Of a DNA stretch of 64,000 nt, positions 27,244 to 35,481 are shown in pieces. The DNA lies in the NCBI GenBank assembly GCA_019359155.1, contig JAHHHV010000064.1, positions 186,001 through 250,000 on the forward strand, in the 5' to 3' direction. The translations under genes were made by a program, and so were the position numbers. Position 1 is the first letter of the stretch. Each line of letters begins with the position of its first letter. The stretch comes from Pegethrix bostrychoides GSE-TBD4-15B (GTDB lineage: Bacteria; Cyanobacteriota; Cyanobacteriia; Elainellales; Elainellaceae). A model generated the notes under the pieces. It saw nothing but the letters and a program-made list of their open reading frames with translations, searched no databases and was not told the DNA's origin.

Positions 27244-28383
27244 ATGAGATTATCATCCCTGCGACTGACCGTGGGTATTGCCAGCTTACTGGTCAGTTTG
27301 CTGGGGCTAGCTGTTTGCGTCACGGCAGCTCCAGTCACGGCAGCTCCAGCCCAGTTGCCCGTTCAGCTGCCCGTTCGGCTGGCTCAAGCCTCCGCTATCG
27401 ACGAAGATCGGCTCAACGAATTGCTCGATCAAGGCCGTGAGCAGGTGGAAGCTGGCCAAACTGACGAGGCGATTGCCACCTACGAAGCGGCTTTGCAGCT
27501 CGCATCTGACAATGCTCGCATCTACTCAGCCATTGGGTTTCTACAGGCCAAGCAGCGCAACTTTGAGTCAGCCATTGCGGCCTATCAGCAGGCAATTGCC
27601 CTGGATGCGAACAACCCCGACTTCTACTATGCGCTGGGCTTTTGCAAAGCCAATCTGCAAGACTATGAGGGTGCAGCCGCTGCCTACCGTCGCACCACCG
27701 AGCTGCGGCGCAACGACGTTGAGGCTTACCTGGGGCTGGGCGTGGTGCTATCGCGTCTGGGAGATTTTAGAGGTGCAATTGAAGCCTATAAGCAGGTGTT
27801 GGCCACCAACCCCAACAACGCTAGACTCTATGAGTCGACCGGCTCAGCCTATCTTCAGCAAGAGCAATATCCTGAGGCGCTGGAGATGTTTCAGCGAGCA
27901 GTGGCGCTTGATCCGCGCAGCAGCACTACACAGCTGAATTTGGGGGTGGCGCTGCTGAATCTGGGCGAAACGGCTGACGGCATGGTGGCATTGGAAAAAG
28001 CGGCAGCCTTAGAGCCTAAAAACGGCCTGATCTATTTGCAAATTGGCGATGTCTACCGGGCGCAAGGTGATTTTGAGCAAGCGCGCAGCAGCTACGAAAA
28101 GGCCGTGGCGGTGCAGCCCAGCCTCAGAGAAGCGCATCTGGAGCTAGGTGAACTCTATCTCGAAGCGCAAAACTATCTGCGGGCAATTGTCACCTATCGC
28201 AAGCTAGTCGAACTCCAGCCCGAAGATGCGGAAGCTCATTTTCAGCTCGGCGTAGCCTTGCAGGGTCGAGAGCGCAACGCCGAGGCAATCCGCGCCTATC
28301 AGCAGGCGGGCGATCTCTACAGGCAGCAAAACAATGCTGAGGGCGAACAGAAAGCTGAAGCCGCCGCAGAGGCGATCCAATAG
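27244..28383 (+). CDS. Exported TPR-repeat protein
   Basis: 379 residues. Signal peptide MRLSSLRLTVGIASLLVSLL, then a spacer rich in Ala/Pro/Val (15-bp and 12-bp repeats), then about eight tetratricopeptide repeats with the usual W/LG-Y-A-P pattern (e.g. AIGFLQAKQRNFESAIAAYQ). Likely a periplasmic or lumenal scaffold; no enzymatic domain. The start at the ATG at 27244 fits the signal peptide better than the longer TTG frame at 27208. Confidence 0.85.
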   Translation: MRLSSLRLTVGIASLLVSLLGLAVCVTAAPVTAAPAQLPVQLPVRLAQASAIDEDRLNELLDQGREQVEAGQTDEAIATYEAALQLASDNARIYSAIGFLQAKQRNFESAIAAYQQAIALDANNPDFYYALGFCKANLQDYEGAAAAYRRTTELRRNDVEAYLGLGVVLSRLGDFRGAIEAYKQVLATNPNNARLYESTGSAYLQQEQYPEALEMFQRAVALDPRSSTTQLNLGVALLNLGETADGMVALEKAAALEPKNGLIYLQIGDVYRAQGDFEQARSSYEKAVAVQPSLREAHLELGELYLEAQNYLRAIVTYRKLVELQPEDAEAHFQLGVALQGRERNAEAIRAYQQAGDLYRQQNNAEGEQKAEAAAEAIQ

Positions 28384-28461
28384 TCCTGCCCGCCCGTCTG
28401 CTAGAAGGCTGCACAAAATTCTGGTCTATGGCATTCTGCTACTATCGCGCATTAGGTTGCT

Positions 28462-29556
28462 ATGCTTCAGTTCGCCAAACTGCCTCGCTGGGTCAACCTA
28501 GGTCTGGCCTTTCCCATAATCTTTCTCAATGGCTGGCTGTTTCTGCTGTTGATTGAACAGCTAGAGCCGCTGGTCAGCATTCTGATTGCCGCGACGCTGA
28601 TTGCCTTTTTGCTCGACTACCCGATTCGGTTTTTGCAGCAGCTTGGCTCTAGCCGAGGTTTGGCGATTGGGCTGGTGTTTTTAATCTTTGTGATGCTGCT
28701 GAGCTTGCTGGTGCTAGTGCTGGGGCCGCTGATCTTGCAGCAGGCCAACGAGCTGCTGACTGCTCTGCCGCAGTGGATTGAATCAGGCCGACAACAGCTC
28801 AACGAACTAGAAGCCTGGGCAGACACCCAGAACTTGCCTATTGACCTAAGCAGCGCCCTGTCGCAAATTATTGACCGACTGACCAGCAGCCTGCGGTCGC
28901 TGACCCGCCAAGCCGTCAATCTGCTGTTCAACGCCATTGACAGCGTCGTGAACGTGTTTTTGACTGTCGTGTTTGCGGTGTTTCTGACGCTGCGCGGCCA
29001 GACACTTTGGACAGGCTTGTTAGGCTGGCTGCCTGCGCTTTGGAATGAGCAGGTGCGCGAATATCTCCCTGATAACTTTGAGCGCTACATTGCCGGACAG
29101 GCGACGCTGGCGGCAATTTTGGCGAGCGTTCAGACGGTGGTGCTGTTTATCTTGGGTGTGCCGCTGGCGCTGCTGTTTGGCTTTGCGATTGGAGCCGGGA
29201 GCTTGGTGCCGCTGGGCGGGACGCTGGCGATTGCGGTTGTGAGCATTCTGGTGTCGCTGCAAGATGTCTGGCTAGGCGGCAAGGTACTGCTGATTACGCT
29301 CATTGTCAGTCAGGTGTGCGAAAACGTGATTGGCCCGCGGATTGTGGGCGAGCTGATTGGGCTTAATCCAGCTTGGATGCTGATTTCGGTATTCATTGGC
29401 TTCAAGCTGAAAGGGGCGCTGGGTCTATTTATTGCCGTACCCATTGCCAGCTTTATCAAAGGCACGGTCGATCGGATTCGGGCAAGCCGCTCGGCGCTGA
29501 TCACGCTGCCTGAGATTCAGCCTGAAGCGCAAACTGAGCCGAGCCTGCCGGGATGA
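28462..29556 (+). CDS. AI-2E-family transporter (TqsA/PerM-like)
   Basis: 364 residues with seven or eight hydrophobic spans. Family motifs: LLIEQLEPLVSILIAATLIA, the large amphipathic segment with LPQWIESGRQQLNEL, AVFLTLRG, and VCENVIGPRIVGELIGLNPAW near the C-terminus. Relatives export AI-2 or move ions; substrate not inferable. Overlaps the next gene by 4 bp (ATGA), so they are coupled. Confidence 0.9.
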   Translation: MLQFAKLPRWVNLGLAFPIIFLNGWLFLLLIEQLEPLVSILIAATLIAFLLDYPIRFLQQLGSSRGLAIGLVFLIFVMLLSLLVLVLGPLILQQANELLTALPQWIESGRQQLNELEAWADTQNLPIDLSSALSQIIDRLTSSLRSLTRQAVNLLFNAIDSVVNVFLTVVFAVFLTLRGQTLWTGLLGWLPALWNEQVREYLPDNFERYIAGQATLAAILASVQTVVLFILGVPLALLFGFAIGAGSLVPLGGTLAIAVVSILVSLQDVWLGGKVLLITLIVSQVCENVIGPRIVGELIGLNPAWMLISVFIGFKLKGALGLFIAVPIASFIKGTVDRIRASRSALITLPEIQPEAQTEPSLPG

Positions 29557-30005
29557 GCAACTGGATTGGCGCTAATGGCACCGTTGAATCGGGCTATGGA
29601 GTCGCGTCAGGGCAAGCCCAAGATCCGCGCTTTCCACAGGGGACGCTGGCGCTACAGTGGCCGATCTTCGAGCAGCAGAGCCTAGACCTCAGCCCCTATT
29701 TTCTGGGCACGATCAACCTATCGATTGCGCCCCGACGCTATCAAATCAACCAGGCCAAATATACGTTGAGGGCGATCAAATGGTCGCCCACCGAACCTGC
29801 CGAAGACTTTTCGTTTTTTGACTGCCGCCTGGGGGTTGGCTCAACCTGGTTTGAGGGTTTGGTCTACTATCCGCATCCTGAAACCAAGCCTGCCCACTTT
29901 CAGCCGCCCACGACGCTAGAGATTGTCACCAGCTGGATTAGCGGCCTCCAGTACGGCGACTCACTGAGGCTGGAGCTGAAGGCCGAGCAGATTAGCTTGA
30001 TATGA
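29553..30005 (+). CDS. RibK-like cradle-loop barrel protein (archaeal CTP-dependent riboflavin kinase resemblance)
   Basis: 150 residues. By eye it follows the archaeal CTP-dependent riboflavin kinase pattern. There is an N-terminal strand and Gly-rich loop (GTVESGYGVASG), then LSPYFLGTINLSI corresponding to PYxGTLNLxL, whose Thr and Asn coordinate Mg in the archaeal enzyme. FFDCRLGV..., GLVYYPHPETKPAHF (archaeal IVVPxxTxH), TLEIVTS and LQYGDSLRLEL close the barrel. The Gly loop is longer than in archaea. Cyanobacteria normally use bifunctional RibF, so a different substrate is possible. Coupled to the AI-2E transporter. Confidence 0.55.
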   Translation: MSNWIGANGTVESGYGVASGQAQDPRFPQGTLALQWPIFEQQSLDLSPYFLGTINLSIAPRRYQINQAKYTLRAIKWSPTEPAEDFSFFDCRLGVGSTWFEGLVYYPHPETKPAHFQPPTTLEIVTSWISGLQYGDSLRLELKAEQISLI

Positions 30006-30010
30006 CTGAC

Positions 30011-30052
30011 CTGCTGTGACTGGCCTGCTGTGACTGGCCTGCTGTGACTGGC
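30011..30052. repeat. Three tandem 14-bp units between convergent genes
   Basis: Unit CTGCTGTGACTGGC, three perfect copies, with a partial copy to the left. Fills the whole gap between the RibK-like stop and the ftsE stop. Confidence 0.95.
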
Positions 30053-30844
30053 CTAGCCCCGCACCCGCAACAGCCGCCCGTCCCGGATCTGCACGACGGG
30101 GTGATGCGACTGCCGCACCAGATGCTCGTCATGCGTCGTGACCAGCACCGTAATTCCCATTGCGTTGAGCCGCTGCAAGATCTTGATCACCTGGATGGAG
30201 TTATCAGGATCGAGGTTGCCCGTGGGTTCGTCTGCCAGCAAAATGGGCGGTGTGCCGACCACTGCCCGCGCAATGCTGACCCGCTGCTGCTCGCCGCCCG
30301 ACAGCTCGCCCGGAAAGCATTCAGCCTTGTCTTGCAGCCCGACGAGCTTCAGCGTGGGCAGCAGGCGGCGGTGGATTTCTTTGCGGGTAAAGCTCTGGGC
30401 TTGCAGCACAAAGGCCACGTTTTCGGCTACGGTGCGGCTGGGAATCAGCTTGTAGTCCTGAAACACAATTCCAATTTGGCGGCGCAGCTTGGCGATTTGA
30501 GGCCGCTTGAGCTGCGAGAGCGCCATGCCGTTGACCGTGACTTCACCGGCGGCGGCCTGCTCTTCGCCGTAGAGCAACTTCAGCAGCGTTGATTTGCCTG
30601 AGCCAGAAGGCCCGGTCACGAACAAAAACTCACCGCGCTTCACCTGCAGGCTGACTTCGAGCAGGGCGCGACAGCCGTTGTCATAGATTTTGGTCACCCG
30701 CTCTAGCTGAATGCAGGCTCCAGCAGGCTGCTGGAAGGCGGTAGCGGAACGAGATGGCGCAGCTGAGTCGGTCACAGGCGGCACAAACGGCTGGCCAAAC
30801 GGCGGAATCGGTGGGCGCTGCGGAGGATCAGAGGTGACAGACAT
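30053..30844 (-). CDS. ftsE: Cell-division ABC-transporter ATPase FtsE
   Basis: 263 residues. ABC ATPase: Walker A VTGPSGSGKSTLLKLLYG, FtsE-specific IGIVFQDYKLIPSRTVAENV, signature LSGGEQQRVSIARAVV, Walker B PILLADEPTGNLDP, H-loop TTHDEHLV. With FtsX it activates peptidoglycan hydrolases at the division site. It has about 40 extra N-terminal residues rich in Pro (PPQRPPIPPFGQPFVPP). ftsX is not within the visible window: the minus-strand neighbours on each side are unrelated. Confidence 0.88.
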   Translation of the reverse strand: MSVTSDPPQRPPIPPFGQPFVPPVTDSAAPSRSATAFQQPAGACIQLERVTKIYDNGCRALLEVSLQVKRGEFLFVTGPSGSGKSTLLKLLYGEEQAAAGEVTVNGMALSQLKRPQIAKLRRQIGIVFQDYKLIPSRTVAENVAFVLQAQSFTRKEIHRRLLPTLKLVGLQDKAECFPGELSGGEQQRVSIARAVVGTPPILLADEPTGNLDPDNSIQVIKILQRLNAMGITVLVTTHDEHLVRQSHHPVVQIRDGRLLRVRG

Positions 30845-31010
30845 AGCGGTGTAGTGACGGGCTAAACAGGAGGATTGAGCTGGCTAATTGGGATTGCCAG
30901 CCGCTGGCTCGACGCTTATTTTAATCTTTCTGTTCGGAAATGCTGCATTTTAGTTAACTGTTTTAACCGCAGCTCTGAATCACAGCTTGACTGCGGTTTC
31001 TACCGCTGAT

Positions 31011-31571
31011 TCATAGCAGTCTGCCTCCATCATTCCAATTTCCAAACATTCTATTGTCAGCAGTTTTACTCACAAAATTTTGAAGTCGTCGATCGAACTC
31101 ATTAGGATTTTTATGCATTTCTTCAATGTAGCCGATGCGTACTCGACGATACAGATCGGGAAACTCAAGGAAATTAGACCAAGCGCCAGGTTTAGCTCTA
31201 AGGGCTTCTATAATATCTTCAGCAACAATAAATTGCACATTTAGATCGGGAAGTGCCGCTCTCCCAGACTCTGTGATCAATCCCAGTCGCATTAGACGGC
31301 GAGCACGTTCCTTATTGAGTTCTGTCCAATTGCTCTTCTGCTTGCGAGGTGTAAATCTCTGAGCAAGCTCACATGTGGAAAATCGTTTCTGGATACCATC
31401 AATCCAACCGAAACAAATGGCTTCTTCTACTGCATCAAGATAGGTTACTGTTGGCGCTTCGGGACGGTCATCAGATAGCAACCAAATTTCCGTGAGCGTT
31501 TGGTGGTATTTGTCTAACCATTCTCGCCATGCACTTCTATCCTTCGGCTTGATCGTGTTGGCAATGTTCAT
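31011..31571 (-). CDS. YdeI/OmpD-associated family protein
   Basis: 186 residues. Matches the YdeI family: SAWREWLDKYHQTLTEIWLL, YLDAVEEAICFGWIDGIQKR and RFTPRKQKSNWTELNKERAR. Named for bacteriocin-protection/OmpD association; molecular role unknown. Cytosolic, no signal peptide. Base composition is visibly AT-richer than neighbours, suggesting later acquisition. Confidence 0.88.
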   Translation of the reverse strand: MNIANTIKPKDRSAWREWLDKYHQTLTEIWLLSDDRPEAPTVTYLDAVEEAICFGWIDGIQKRFSTCELAQRFTPRKQKSNWTELNKERARRLMRLGLITESGRAALPDLNVQFIVAEDIIEALRAKPGAWSNFLEFPDLYRRVRIGYIEEMHKNPNEFDRRLQNFVSKTADNRMFGNWNDGGRLL

Positions 31572-31683
31572 TAAATTTCATCTATTCGCGGCATGACGAC
31601 AGCTTTAGAAGCGGCTGAATCATATACTGATTCGAGCACCTTGGGCAATATGACAACAACTTGAGCCAATCTTGAGCCAATCT

Positions 31684-32169
31684 TTAGCAATCTTCTCCCA
31701 TTTGCTCACAGGCTCCAATACTCACCCAGCTGCTAGAACCATCTAACCAGATCTCTTTTTTCCAGATCGGCGCATTATGCTTGAGCGTATCGATTGCATA
31801 TTTACAGGCTGCAAATGCCTCGGTGCGGTGTGGACAGCCCACGGCCACCAACACGCTGATTTCGCCAATTTGCAGCTTGCCCGTGCGGTGATGGATCACC
31901 GTATGCGTCACCTCAGGCCAACGCTGCCGAATCTCGGCGGCAATTTGCTGAAACACGCGCAGCGCCATTGGCTCATAGGCTTGATAGTCAAGCGCCACGA
32001 CGGGCTTACCATCTGTACTGTCGCGCACCATGCCGCTCATCAGCACAACCGCGCCGTTGGCTGGAGCCGTCGCCAGTTCGTAGGCGCGATCCACCGACAG
32101 CGGTGCGAAGCTGAAGGCTAGATGGTCGTTGGGGTGGGCGGCAACCATCGGAGCGGCTAAGTTGATCAT
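31684..32169 (-). CDS. moaE: Molybdopterin synthase catalytic subunit MoaE
   Basis: 161 residues. MoaE signatures: GAVVLMSGMVRD, ALDYQAYEPMA, THTVIHHRTGKLQIGE, VAVGCPHRTEAFAACKYAID and the active-site KHNAPIWKKEIW lysines. Transfers MoaD-borne sulfur to precursor Z. moaD is not adjacent. The start could also be the internal Met at residue 8. Confidence 0.95.
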   Translation of the reverse strand: MINLAAPMVAAHPNDHLAFSFAPLSVDRAYELATAPANGAVVLMSGMVRDSTDGKPVVALDYQAYEPMALRVFQQIAAEIRQRWPEVTHTVIHHRTGKLQIGEISVLVAVGCPHRTEAFAACKYAIDTLKHNAPIWKKEIWLDGSSSWVSIGACEQMGEDC

Positions 32170-32304
32170 GCTGGCAGGTAGATAAAGCTAAGTTTTAGAT
32201 TGAGTCTTAGATGAAGCTAGAAACAAGTCTAGCCAGAAGCCTACCTCTATTGTGAAAGATTTGTTAAGAAAGAGGCAGCTTTTTATCCAGACCTGAGGTG
32301 AACC

Positions 32305-33156
32305 TTGCTTGAATCAGAACTCTGGCTGCGGCTGAGCTTATGGCCTGCTCTGTGGTCTGCTCTGAGCCATCCGGCACTCGTTGGCAGCATTCTCGATAGC
32401 GCCATCTGCCGCGCCACAACGGCTTCTGGACGGTGGGCAGCTTTTACTTGGGGAGTCTTGAGCTGGTTATTTTCGATTTCGACGAATCCGACAGTCGTGC
32501 TGCCGCTGCTGCTGGCGCTGATACTTCTGCCCTGGTTCGTCCGCGCCATTCCCAGAAAACGTCAGATTAGCGGCTTTGGAATGCTGCTGCTGCTGCTCTA
32601 TGGCTTCACTTGCTCTGGCCTGGGAATGCGAGTTGGGAACCGCGTTTTGGTGATGCTGCTGCCCAGCGATTCCGGCCAGCCTGCGGATGCCATTGTGGTG
32701 CTGGGGCGCGGGCCAGAGCTGCGGCTAGAGCGCAGTGAGGTGGCAGTCCAGCTCTGGCAGGCTCAGCGAGCGCCGATTGTTTTTGCCAGCGGCAGAGGGG
32801 ACGCTCAGCCCATTGGTGATCTGCTGGCGCAGTCCGGCGTTGCTCCAGAGGCAATTGAGGGTGAACCCTGCTCGCGCACCACCGAGGAAAACGCTCAGTT
32901 TACGGCAGCGCTCTTGCAGCCTCAGGGCGTGCAGAAAATTCTGCTGGTCACTGATCCGCCGCATATGCTGCGCTCTTGGCTTACCTTCCGCAGCTTCGGC
33001 TTTGAGGTGATACCGCATCCCAACCCGCTGCCGCCCAGCTTCAGCTCGCGCAAAAAAGCGTTTCTGCTAGTGCGAGAATATCTGGGGCTGGTCAGCTATA
33101 GCGCACTGGGGCGGTTTTTGCCGCGTGAAGCGCCGCCTGTCACAGAAGTCTCCTAG
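32305..33156 (+). CDS. YdcF/SanA/ElyC family (DUF218) membrane protein
   Basis: 283 residues. Two N-terminal hydrophobic segments, then a DUF218 domain: ADAIVVLGRGPELRLERSEV, PIVFASGRGDAQPIGDLL, TTEENAQFTAALL, and LLVTDPPHMLRSWLTFRSFG. ElyC relatives affect undecaprenyl-phosphate use and envelope synthesis. The start is a TTG (32305) with an excellent GAGGTGA 5 nt upstream and no competing ATG near the N-terminus. Confidence 0.85.
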   Translation: MLESELWLRLSLWPALWSALSHPALVGSILDSAICRATTASGRWAAFTWGVLSWLFSISTNPTVVLPLLLALILLPWFVRAIPRKRQISGFGMLLLLLYGFTCSGLGMRVGNRVLVMLLPSDSGQPADAIVVLGRGPELRLERSEVAVQLWQAQRAPIVFASGRGDAQPIGDLLAQSGVAPEAIEGEPCSRTTEENAQFTAALLQPQGVQKILLVTDPPHMLRSWLTFRSFGFEVIPHPNPLPPSFSSRKKAFLLVREYLGLVSYSALGRFLPREAPPVTEVS

Positions 33157-33196
33157 CTTGCCCGCTAGTCCTGTATCTATATTAGTTCTGCATTTA

Positions 33197-34123
33197 TTAG
33201 TCCTGCATTTGGCCATGCAGCAGCGTCAGGTTTTGAATCAGCCGATGCAGCCGCATTTCTAAAGTTTGCTTGCGAGCCAGCAGAATGCGGAGCTTCTGGT
33301 AACGGGCAATTGCTAAGCCCACGTAAGGCATCTGCTGAGACAGACAGGGGCGTGACCAGAGCTGACCGTCGGCATCTAGGCCGCAGAGTCGATAGCTGAT
33401 CTGAGCGGCAGCATCGGGTGTTGCGAGGACTTGAGCCGTGCGGCAAATTTCCTCTACAGAGTCCATCAGTCGCTCAATTTCAGCATGTCGCAGCGTCGTC
33501 GCGCCCATGATCTGCATCACCTGCGGCGAGCCAGCCGGATGGGACTCCAGCCAGCCGTCGATGATTGGCCCTTCGAGATAGAGCGCCTGAATCTCTAGTA
33601 CCGTCTGCTCCAGCTGAAGCTGCCAGGAAATCACCACAGACTCGATTTCCTTGAGTAGCCCTACAGCCAGATTTGGGTTGAGCGCATGGTGATGGCTGCT
33701 AAAGCTAGCTGGCTTGGCTTTGGGCTGAGGCAATGAGTCTGGACGCGGAGGGCTAGATTTCTGAATCTTGTGGGATTTCTGAATCTTGCGGTTTTGGACA
33801 GGTATCTGGGGTACAGCAGGCGGCAGCAGCTGTGTGAGCTGGCTGAGCGGCTGGCTGAGCGGCTGAGCAGGCTGCGGCGGTGCGGCGGGCAGTGGAAAGC
33901 TTTGCAGCGCTTTGGCTGGCGCGGAAATATTCACCCAATCTTGCACCATCTCTTGCGCCATCTCCTCGGCAATCTGCGCCATAATCGGCGGTTCAATTAG
34001 CGGTTGAGTTGGCGGTTGAGTTGGCGGTTGAGTTGGCAGCAGCTGCTGAGGGCTGGCGAGTTGTCTCGCTGAATGGCTGAGCTGACCCAGAGTATCCTCA
34101 ATGCGCTTTAGTCCAGATTTCAT
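33197..34123 (-). CDS. Conserved cyanobacterial protein, Pro-rich N-half
   Basis: 308 residues, no recognised domain. The N-terminal 130 residues are Pro/Gln-rich with a 12-bp repeat (34001-34036, Gln-Pro-Pro-Thr units) and coiled-coil propensity. The C-terminal 160 residues are well-ordered: LLKEIESVVISWQLQLEQTV, YLEGPIIDGWLESHP and LMDSVEEICRTAQVL, then a helical end. GAGGAG precedes the ATG. Soluble; no context clue. Confidence 0.7.
   Translation of the reverse strand: MKSGLKRIEDTLGQLSHSARQLASPQQLLPTQPPTQPPTQPLIEPPIMAQIAEEMAQEMVQDWVNISAPAKALQSFPLPAAPPQPAQPLSQPLSQLTQLLPPAVPQIPVQNRKIQKSHKIQKSSPPRPDSLPQPKAKPASFSSHHHALNPNLAVGLLKEIESVVISWQLQLEQTVLEIQALYLEGPIIDGWLESHPAGSPQVMQIMGATTLRHAEIERLMDSVEEICRTAQVLATPDAAAQISYRLCGLDADGQLWSRPCLSQQMPYVGLAIARYQKLRILLARKQTLEMRLHRLIQNLTLLHGQMQD
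34001..34036. repeat. Three tandem 12-bp units
   Basis: Unit CGGTTGAGTTGG, three perfect copies in frame; encodes the Gln-Pro-Pro-Thr run. Confidence 0.95.
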
Positions 34124-34260
34124 GCTGCTCCTCGCCGGGGTGAAATAATTGTGGTCTGCGTCATCCGCTTGATCGGGTATTCTATCGATTTCTGCTCAAA
34201 TGGAACTCAAATGGAATCAGATGGATCAGATTCACAGGTTTAGAATTTACGGGTTTGAAG

Positions 34261-34878
34261 ATGACTTTTTTGCTCAATCAAGAATTAACGCCGTCTCAAA
34301 CGCAGCCTCAGCTGATTCTGGTGACGGGGCCAGCCCGCTCTGGCAAAAGCGAATGGGCAGAATATCTGGTGACTGAACTGGCGGCGGGCAACGCGATTAC
34401 CTATGTCGCCACAGCTCAGCTCGATTTAACCGATCCCGACTGGCAGGCCAGAATCAGCCTGCATCAGCAGCGTCGCCCTGCCGACTGGCGCACCCTAGCT
34501 GTCCCCGTTGCGCTCGCCGACACGATTCGGGCCGCCGCAGGCTGTTTGCTGATTGACTCGCTGGGAACTTGGCTGGCCAATCTGCTGGAGCAAGATGCCG
34601 CTGCCTGGGCTGAAACCGCTGACGATCTGCTGCTGAGCCTGAGCCAGAGCGCCGCCCAAATCGTGATTGTGGCTGAAGAGACGGGCTGGGGGGTCGTGCC
34701 AGCTTATGAGACGGGACGCAGCTTTCGAGACAGGCTGGGCAAGCTTACCCGCCAGATCGGCGAACGGGCTAGCGCAGTCTACTTGGTAACGGGCGGTCAT
34801 GCCTTGAATCTGAGTCAGCTGGGCAAGTCGCTCTCGGTGCTGGCTCAAGTTAGCTCTCATGCTGATTCTCAAGCTTAA
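34261..34878 (+). CDS. cobU: Adenosylcobinamide kinase / adenosylcobinamide-phosphate guanylyltransferase
   Basis: 205 residues. P-loop LVTGPARSGKSEWAEYL, AITYVATAQLDLTDPDWQ, RISLHQQRRPADWRTL (the His that receives GMP is in this helix), CLLIDSLGTWLAN and VVAEETGWGVVP. Nucleotide-loop assembly of cobalamin. The start at the ATG (34261) is preferred to the TTG 6 nt upstream. Other cob genes are not in the window. Confidence 0.92.
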   Translation: MTFLLNQELTPSQTQPQLILVTGPARSGKSEWAEYLVTELAAGNAITYVATAQLDLTDPDWQARISLHQQRRPADWRTLAVPVALADTIRAAAGCLLIDSLGTWLANLLEQDAAAWAETADDLLLSLSQSAAQIVIVAEETGWGVVPAYETGRSFRDRLGKLTRQIGERASAVYLVTGGHALNLSQLGKSLSVLAQVSSHADSQA

Positions 34879-34968
34879 GCTTAGCTCTAGGTTTTGAGCC
34901 GATCGAGACAGGCGGAACTCGGTAGCATGGAACTAGAGTAAAGAAATATATTGAGATTCAGCTTCATT

Positions 34969-35010
34969 TCAGCTTTTTGAGGTCAGCTTTTTGAGGTCAG
35001 CTTTTTGAGG
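34969..35010. repeat. Three tandem 14-bp units, each with a GAGG motif
   Basis: Unit TCAGCTTTTTGAGG, three perfect copies. The last GAGG sits 8 nt before the ATG at 35019, so the ribosome-binding site itself has been triplicated. Confidence 0.95.
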
Positions 35011-35018
35011 ACGGATCA

Positions 35019-35435
35019 ATGGCAGCAGCACAGCAAGTCAAAGAATATCTCGCCTACTGGTTTCAGCTCGGCAAGCCGCTCCAGTTTGACCGAGGCGGAG
35101 CTATTTTGCCGCATCCTGTGATTGAGGGAAATGCCTACAGCCCTGCTTTTGAGGCTTGCTGGCAGCGGGTTTTGGCCAGTGGCGGGCAGGGTTGCTATCT
35201 GGCCGGAACCGAGCAGAGCATTGCAGAGCTGCTGAGCGGCGCCTGGGATATGGCCGACTGTGCCCGCTGCGAAATGCCCGTCCCGACGCGCAGCCTGGGC
35301 ATCCAGTCGAGCGCCTGCCCCTGCGCTGATCTACCGGGCTGGCCGAACACCGAACTGCCGCAGCCCCGCTCGCCAATTGACAGCCGCAGTCAGCTAGAGC
35401 AGATTCGTCAGCGGCTTGCCCAAACCCAGAATTAG
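35019..35435 (+). CDS. Conserved cyanobacterial protein with cysteine cluster
   Basis: 138 residues. AAAQQVKEYLAYWFQLGKPL, then a strand-rich part, then cysteines in DCARCEMPVP and SACPCADLPGWPN that could bind a metal. It ends with a Pro-rich linker and a helix. I know similar small proteins only from cyanobacteria and no function. GAGG 8 nt before the ATG. Confidence 0.75.
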   Translation: MAAAQQVKEYLAYWFQLGKPLQFDRGGAILPHPVIEGNAYSPAFEACWQRVLASGGQGCYLAGTEQSIAELLSGAWDMADCARCEMPVPTRSLGIQSSACPCADLPGWPNTELPQPRSPIDSRSQLEQIRQRLAQTQN

Positions 35436-35481
35436 ATCCAAAATCAGATCCAGAATCAAGCTTAGAGCCAGAAATCGCCCA

